Assembly (NCBI GenBank): GCA_028673005.1
Contig: CM054115.1
Coordinates: forward strand, 53,085,738 to 53,149,737
DNA length: 64,000 nt
Reading direction: 5' to 3'
Origin: Tanypteryx hageni
Lineage: Eukaryota > Arthropoda > Insecta > Odonata > Petaluridae
In this document: piece by piece, positions 57,897 through 64,000 of the stretch
Layout of the letters: every line of letters begins with the position of its first letter
Numbering within the stretch: position 1 is the first letter of the stretch
Notes under the pieces: generated by a model
What the model was told of the DNA's origin: nothing
The model's database searches: none
Seen by the model: only the letters and a program-made list of their open reading frames with translations
Position numbers and translations under genes: made by a program

Positions 57897-59860
57897 ATGG
57901 CCGATGATAATACGACGTTAATATTTGAAGTGTTCAGGAATAGAAACTTAGACAAGAATTCTGCAGTTTAATTTTTTGCGAGAAAAATCTGGATATCTGG
58001 TTAAATGCAAGCAATATCCTAAAACAATTTAAACTGTTGGAGGATGTACAAGTAGACTTCACACACATCTGAGAACATGCCATAATATGAATCTGTTGAA
58101 AAGAAATGTCAGTGACGAATCAAGTTCAAATATAGCTGGAGGTAGTACAACGCACTCGATGAACTAAAAAGGAAACAAGATCACAAGTTATTTTAGTAAT
58201 GACAATGATGAATCATTACCTGAAGTTTTGGCTCGAATGACAGCTAGCGACGGGTTGCCCATTAAGGTTTTTTGTACCTCAATAGATCTAAGAAAAGCAT
58301 TAATGGATCGAGGTTTTCGTGATATTCCAAAATCGGCACATACAATTCGAAATATTGTTTTGGACTATAGAAAAACAGTACGTGCTTCAATGATAAACAA
58401 TTTTTCAGCTAAAAAACTCGAAGAAAAGAAGTTTAGTTTAACTAAAGATGAGTGGACACCTGTAAGAAACAGGCGATACTTATATATTAACGATCACTCA
58501 AGCAATAAAATTTGATTCAAATACATGGAGCTTTGCCTGCGGAAAGATGTGTTCAACTTCCTGAAAGCAAACGGAAGGATCATAACCTATGCATTAATGA
58601 CGATATTGTGTGCATCTGTCATGAATAAGATTGGTAGGTTATTGATTGCAGAGCAACAGCTTTGTTTGGCGCATGGCATCCAGGTGGCTGTGATTGATGT
58701 CCTGTACAATATAAATGAAATTTATGAAGACGTTTCAGTTTCACCACCTGAACAGCCTGAATCTGAGACATAGAGTGAAAAGGGGGAAGAAGTCGTTCTA
58801 GAAGATGATGGCATAAAAATAATACACAGTGACCAACCAAGTTCCAAGTTCATGTGAACTTATTAATCAGCATGAATTACCTCAATTGATTGCTAAAATT
58901 AGAAAAGTCGTTAAACTGTTTAAATGCCCACCAACAAAAAACGACCAAGTTCTTCAAAGGTATGTGAAATCAGAGTACGGAAAAGAACTCGCATTAGTTT
59001 TAAACTCTAACAATAAGACTCGTTGGAACAGTGTGCTTGCTATGCTTGAGCGTTTTGTTAAACTTAAACATTGCATTAAAAAAGCTTTAATTGATCTGAA
59101 TTCACATATTACTTTCACAGAAGTCGAAATGCAGCTCATGTTGTCTATAATTTCTACTCTTCTTCCTGTAAGTTGAAGCTTTGTGCCGTGAAGATGCCAA
59201 CCTCCTTACTGCTGATGCACCCTTGTCCTTCATGATGATACAATTTGGGCAATGAGCCTTTGAGCATGGATATGAAACTGGCGTTAGAGACTCGAGCTGA
59301 ACAAAGATGCACTAATTTTTAAGGTGTTCTTCAATATCTTCAAAGTGCAAATCAGATTACTGATGAGGAAGATGCACATTTTTCATTTACGCTCACAGCA
59401 AAAATTTTATTGCCAAATGAATAGAAGGTCTTGCACAACGTTTATTGAGTGTTTTAGTAGGTGCAAATACATACTTTTTCCCATTCAGAATTAGGTACCA
59501 TTAATGCAATAGATATAAATGTTGGTAATGAAGCAACTGCGTCTTCTGTAAAAGTCCCCAAAACAATGCAAGAAAGGTTACAAACTGCTATAAATGATAA
59601 GATGAAAATTATATCTAAGAAGAGATTGAAAAATAGCAGTTCCAGAGATATCAGCAAACTTATTAAAAAGGAAGAGGGTGTTCGAGGGGCCAATTTAAAA
59701 TTAGTGTACGAATACCTCACCGTTTCACCAACGAGCGTATAATGTGAAAGAGCCTTTGCACGAAAATTCGATCACATCTTAGTGATGAATGCATTGACGG
59801 TTTGCATCTATTGCGTGATCACTTTAATTTAATTAAAACAAATAACAATTAAATAGTTTT
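57897..59860 (+). pseudogene. hAT transposase (ZBED-like), decayed
   Basis: In order: a degraded N-terminus that may include remnants of a BED zinc finger (around 57970-58110); LPEVLARMTASDGLPIKVFCTSIDLRKALM and RNIVLDYRKTVRASMI (58228 onward); LTKDEWTPVRNRRYL where the first catalytic Asp region lies; a gap; MNKIGRLLIAEQQLCLAHGIQ; HELPQLIAKIRKVVKLFK; RWNSVLAMLERFVKL; and at the end GVRGANLKLVYEYLTVSPTSV followed by ERAFA, the hATC dimerisation signature (about 59676-59760). Several frames and stops are needed to follow it. When intact it would excise and reinsert this hAT. The plus-strand orientation and position inside 55263-60112 identify it as that element's own transposase. Confidence 0.85.
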
Positions 59861-60878
59861 TTCTTTGATTTAAGTTGAAACTTAAATTTTACTATTCGTT
59901 TTTGAACCAATAACATGTTTTCCACCATATATTCCATGCAATTACAATAAATAATAATTGAAGTATGCTTTGAATAAGTCTTGTGTTTCTTTTACCTGAC
60001 TATTCCTGATTTTCTTTGTTTTTTTTTTAAATACCGGTATTAAACCCAATATACCGGTATTGACAGAAATCAATACCGGTATTGATTTCTGCGACCGGTA
60101 TTGCATTCCCTAATAGGATATGTCATATAATACCTAAGGTACTAAAAGTGCTACAGAGCTGAAATTTGGCATGAAGCTAGGTAATTGATTACAACCTCTG
60201 GAAAAATCCGAAATTCCAGAAAAACATTATATTTAAGGGGTATTTTTGACCCCAATGCCCAATTTCAAACACCCATAAGAAAAGCATCGAAAACTGTGCA
60301 GGGCTATATAAAATTGCTTTTTAAAATAATTTAAAATCAACATACAAAGTCGAAACATCCACTAAACTGTGGAAAAAAGAATGAAATTTATTTTTCCTGA
60401 AGACGAAATTCAAATCCATGCTGAATTTGCGTAAAAATTTGATTTTAATCATAAAATCATGAAATATTTCTCGGTCTTCAACAATGAAAAATTAACTACC
60501 ATAGCAACGACTCCGTAGCCTTTCAATGGGAATGGATTATCCATACTTCAAGATAATTGATTTAATGATTAGAATGCATTATAATCAATTTTATGCCTGC
60601 CAACGACGTATACATATGATGACGTGATAATTTTAAATTATTTTTTAAATCCGGATACGCACTAAAGGGCACGGATGATGACGCCATAATCCTAACACAA
60701 AATATCCTAATTTGGTTGCGAGCTGATTGCCAGAGAATTTAGAAATTCCGGATAGATGCCTTAATTTCTGGGAAAATGAAAACTAATATCTTATTTAAAT
60801 GGGCTCCGTGTAGCTCAAATAATGTCGCGTTGGTTTATTTACGAGTTTAGATCTTGGTGTATGGTTGTTTTTATAAGC

Positions 60879-60906
60879 GCTTGCAGTATGCAAGCACTAA
60901 CAACTC
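60879..60906 (+). mobile_element. Helitron-like 3' tail
   Basis: The hairpin gcttgcagtatgcaagc, then actaacaactcg and T, matches 22709-22738 over hairpin and flank with two differences near the tip. It lies in the right part of the outer hAT. A block gtgctacagagct at about 60151 resembles one in the 22.1-kb copy. The 5' end is unknown. Confidence 0.4.
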
Positions 60907-61272
60907 GTACTATAAAAACCAGGTTCACTTACATTCGTTAAAACAAAACATAGATTCAGATTATAATAGTCGTATTTTATAAGTGGAATCTCTTAATATG
61001 TATAATAGACCAAGGTTTTGGCTACGATGAGCCTTATTTCAGTGGAAAACCTGTTCTAAATTCAATTATATATATTTCTTAAAGATAAATATCTTGCTTC
61101 AAAATACTCAAACTTTGACTGGATTTTAAAAAGTATTTGAAATGAATATCGCCGAACATTATATACGATTTTAAATCTCTGTTATTGATTGGAACTTTAT
61201 CCGCTTCGCGGGCAACATTGAAGTATCTCGTGGGCAACATGTTGCCAGCGAGCTATGGGTTGGACAGGCCTG

Positions 61273-61804
61273 CTATAGACTATTGTCCTTTATAATTTAC
61301 CTATTTTTAAGGTCTTAGTTAGTATTTTTTTCCACCACCTTTCATCTATCCATGCTTTTACTTCCCCAATTTCTCTTCTCCTTATCTTCCCTTCAATCGC
61401 TTTTAGCGCTTTTTTTTCTAAAAAAAAATCACGTATTAATTTTTTTTGTCCGTCCGCCCGTATGTGTGGGCAATATCTCTAGAATTCAGCAACTTTGCCC
61501 CTATCCTTCCCTCTTTCTAACGCCATCTCGTTGATTTCACCTCTTTATTCTTATCATCACTTGAATTTTACATCCTTTATCTTATTTTCCTTGACTGGCT
61601 GGGAGTTGAGAGAATTAATTCTAAAATATGGTTTAATTTGGTCGGTCTCTCTTTCAGTTCGTCCTGCAATATACCCCCAAATTAAAACTGGAGTTGTACA
61701 ATAAGACCTAATCGATGGACCTTTGAGGAAAACGGGCTATATTGCAGCCGTTTAATCACATGTTCATCGAGTGTAATTCAGTCAGTATATCTTTTTCAAA
61801 CACG

Positions 61805-61808
<4 letters not shown>
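61273..61808. other. No recognisable feature
   Basis: Pyrimidine-rich patches only. Confidence 0.4.

Positions 61809-61846
<38 letters not shown>
61809..61846. repeat. (AT)n microsatellite
   Basis: About 38 bases of alternating TA. Confidence 0.95.

Positions 61847-64000
<2,154 letters not shown>

Larger units (their letters stand above)
55263..60112 (+). mobile_element. Inner hAT (ZBED type), about 4.85 kb
   Basis: Left end catgagatgcaatacctg and right end (other strand) tagggaatgcaataccgg share gcaatacc. Both subterminal regions are filled with short palindromic accggtat repeats, which are candidate transposase-binding sites. The flanks tacaggat and aataggat (6 of 8, one-base uncertainty in the exact ends) suggest an old 8-bp duplication, but nearby ataggata repeats weaken that evidence. 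It encloses the transposase pseudogene 57897-59860. Confidence 0.7.
54893..61272. mobile_element. Outer hAT element, 6.4 kb including a nested hAT
   Basis: Perfect 14-base terminal inverted repeats, caggcctgtccaac at 54893-54906 and its reverse complement at 61259-61272. Flanks are ctttaaac and ctatagac (6 of 8 match), a degraded 8-bp target-site duplication. Further in, gcccgcgaagcg near the right end recalls the hAT end at 29390. Without the inner hAT it is about 1.5 kb and non-coding, so a non-autonomous element. Confidence 0.75.

Overview
This is a eukaryotic, almost certainly arthropod and probably insect, intergenic or intronic window. It is AT-rich, has no bacterial gene organisation, and every protein-like signal I can name belongs to a transposable element (TE). 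Families present: Penelope-like (PLE), RTE-like LINE, hAT/ZBED, piggyBac, Tc1/mariner, a pogo-like MITE, tRNA-derived SINE and a possible Helitron tail. I recognise no host gene, exon or tRNA gene. Order and species cannot be told from this sequence alone.

Layout. 0-8 kb: mostly unannotatable AT-rich DNA with one copy of a dispersed 'tactttctc' repeat (578-1209) and a lone hAT-like end (1261-1325). 8-13 kb: a tRNA-derived SINE, a tRNA-like head, then a nearly intact LINE open in one frame apart from two stops. 13-18 kb: featureless DNA, a degenerate hammerhead-type repeat, two long polypurine tracts and an (AT)n run. 18-20.5 kb: a minus-strand hammerhead ribozyme-like core next to a decayed piggyBac transposase that is split by a 933-bp Tc1/mariner-like element. 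21-25 kb: a second SINE copy split by a hAT MITE, a Helitron-like tail, a hairpin around a tRNA-like motif. 25-30 kb: polypurine tracts and minisatellite with hAT-like ends. 30-35 kb: a 3.77-kb hAT nested in a pogo-like MITE. 35-40 kb: nothing recognisable. 40-46.5 kb: an old LINE, an inverted PLE relic, and a full-length PLE with an intact 948-codon ORF and two apparently identical 747-bp direct repeats. 48-53 kb: a hammerhead-type repeat, an 'actagctg' repeat, purine tracts, a 'tactttctc' copy and a decayed mariner. 54.9-61.3 kb: a hAT within a hAT. The remainder is unannotated with microsatellites.

The main story is TE stratigraphy. Four insertions can be ordered by nesting: hAT MITE in SINE, Tc1-like in piggyBac, hAT in pogo-like MITE, ZBED hAT in an older hAT. 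The youngest resident appears to be the PLE, whose ORF is intact. The most interesting RNA signals are hammerhead-like catalytic cores in three repeat families, including one with all conserved core positions (minus strand, 18335-18378). This fits the published association of PLEs and retrozymes with hammerhead ribozymes. All family calls come from reading motifs by eye; no database search was run.
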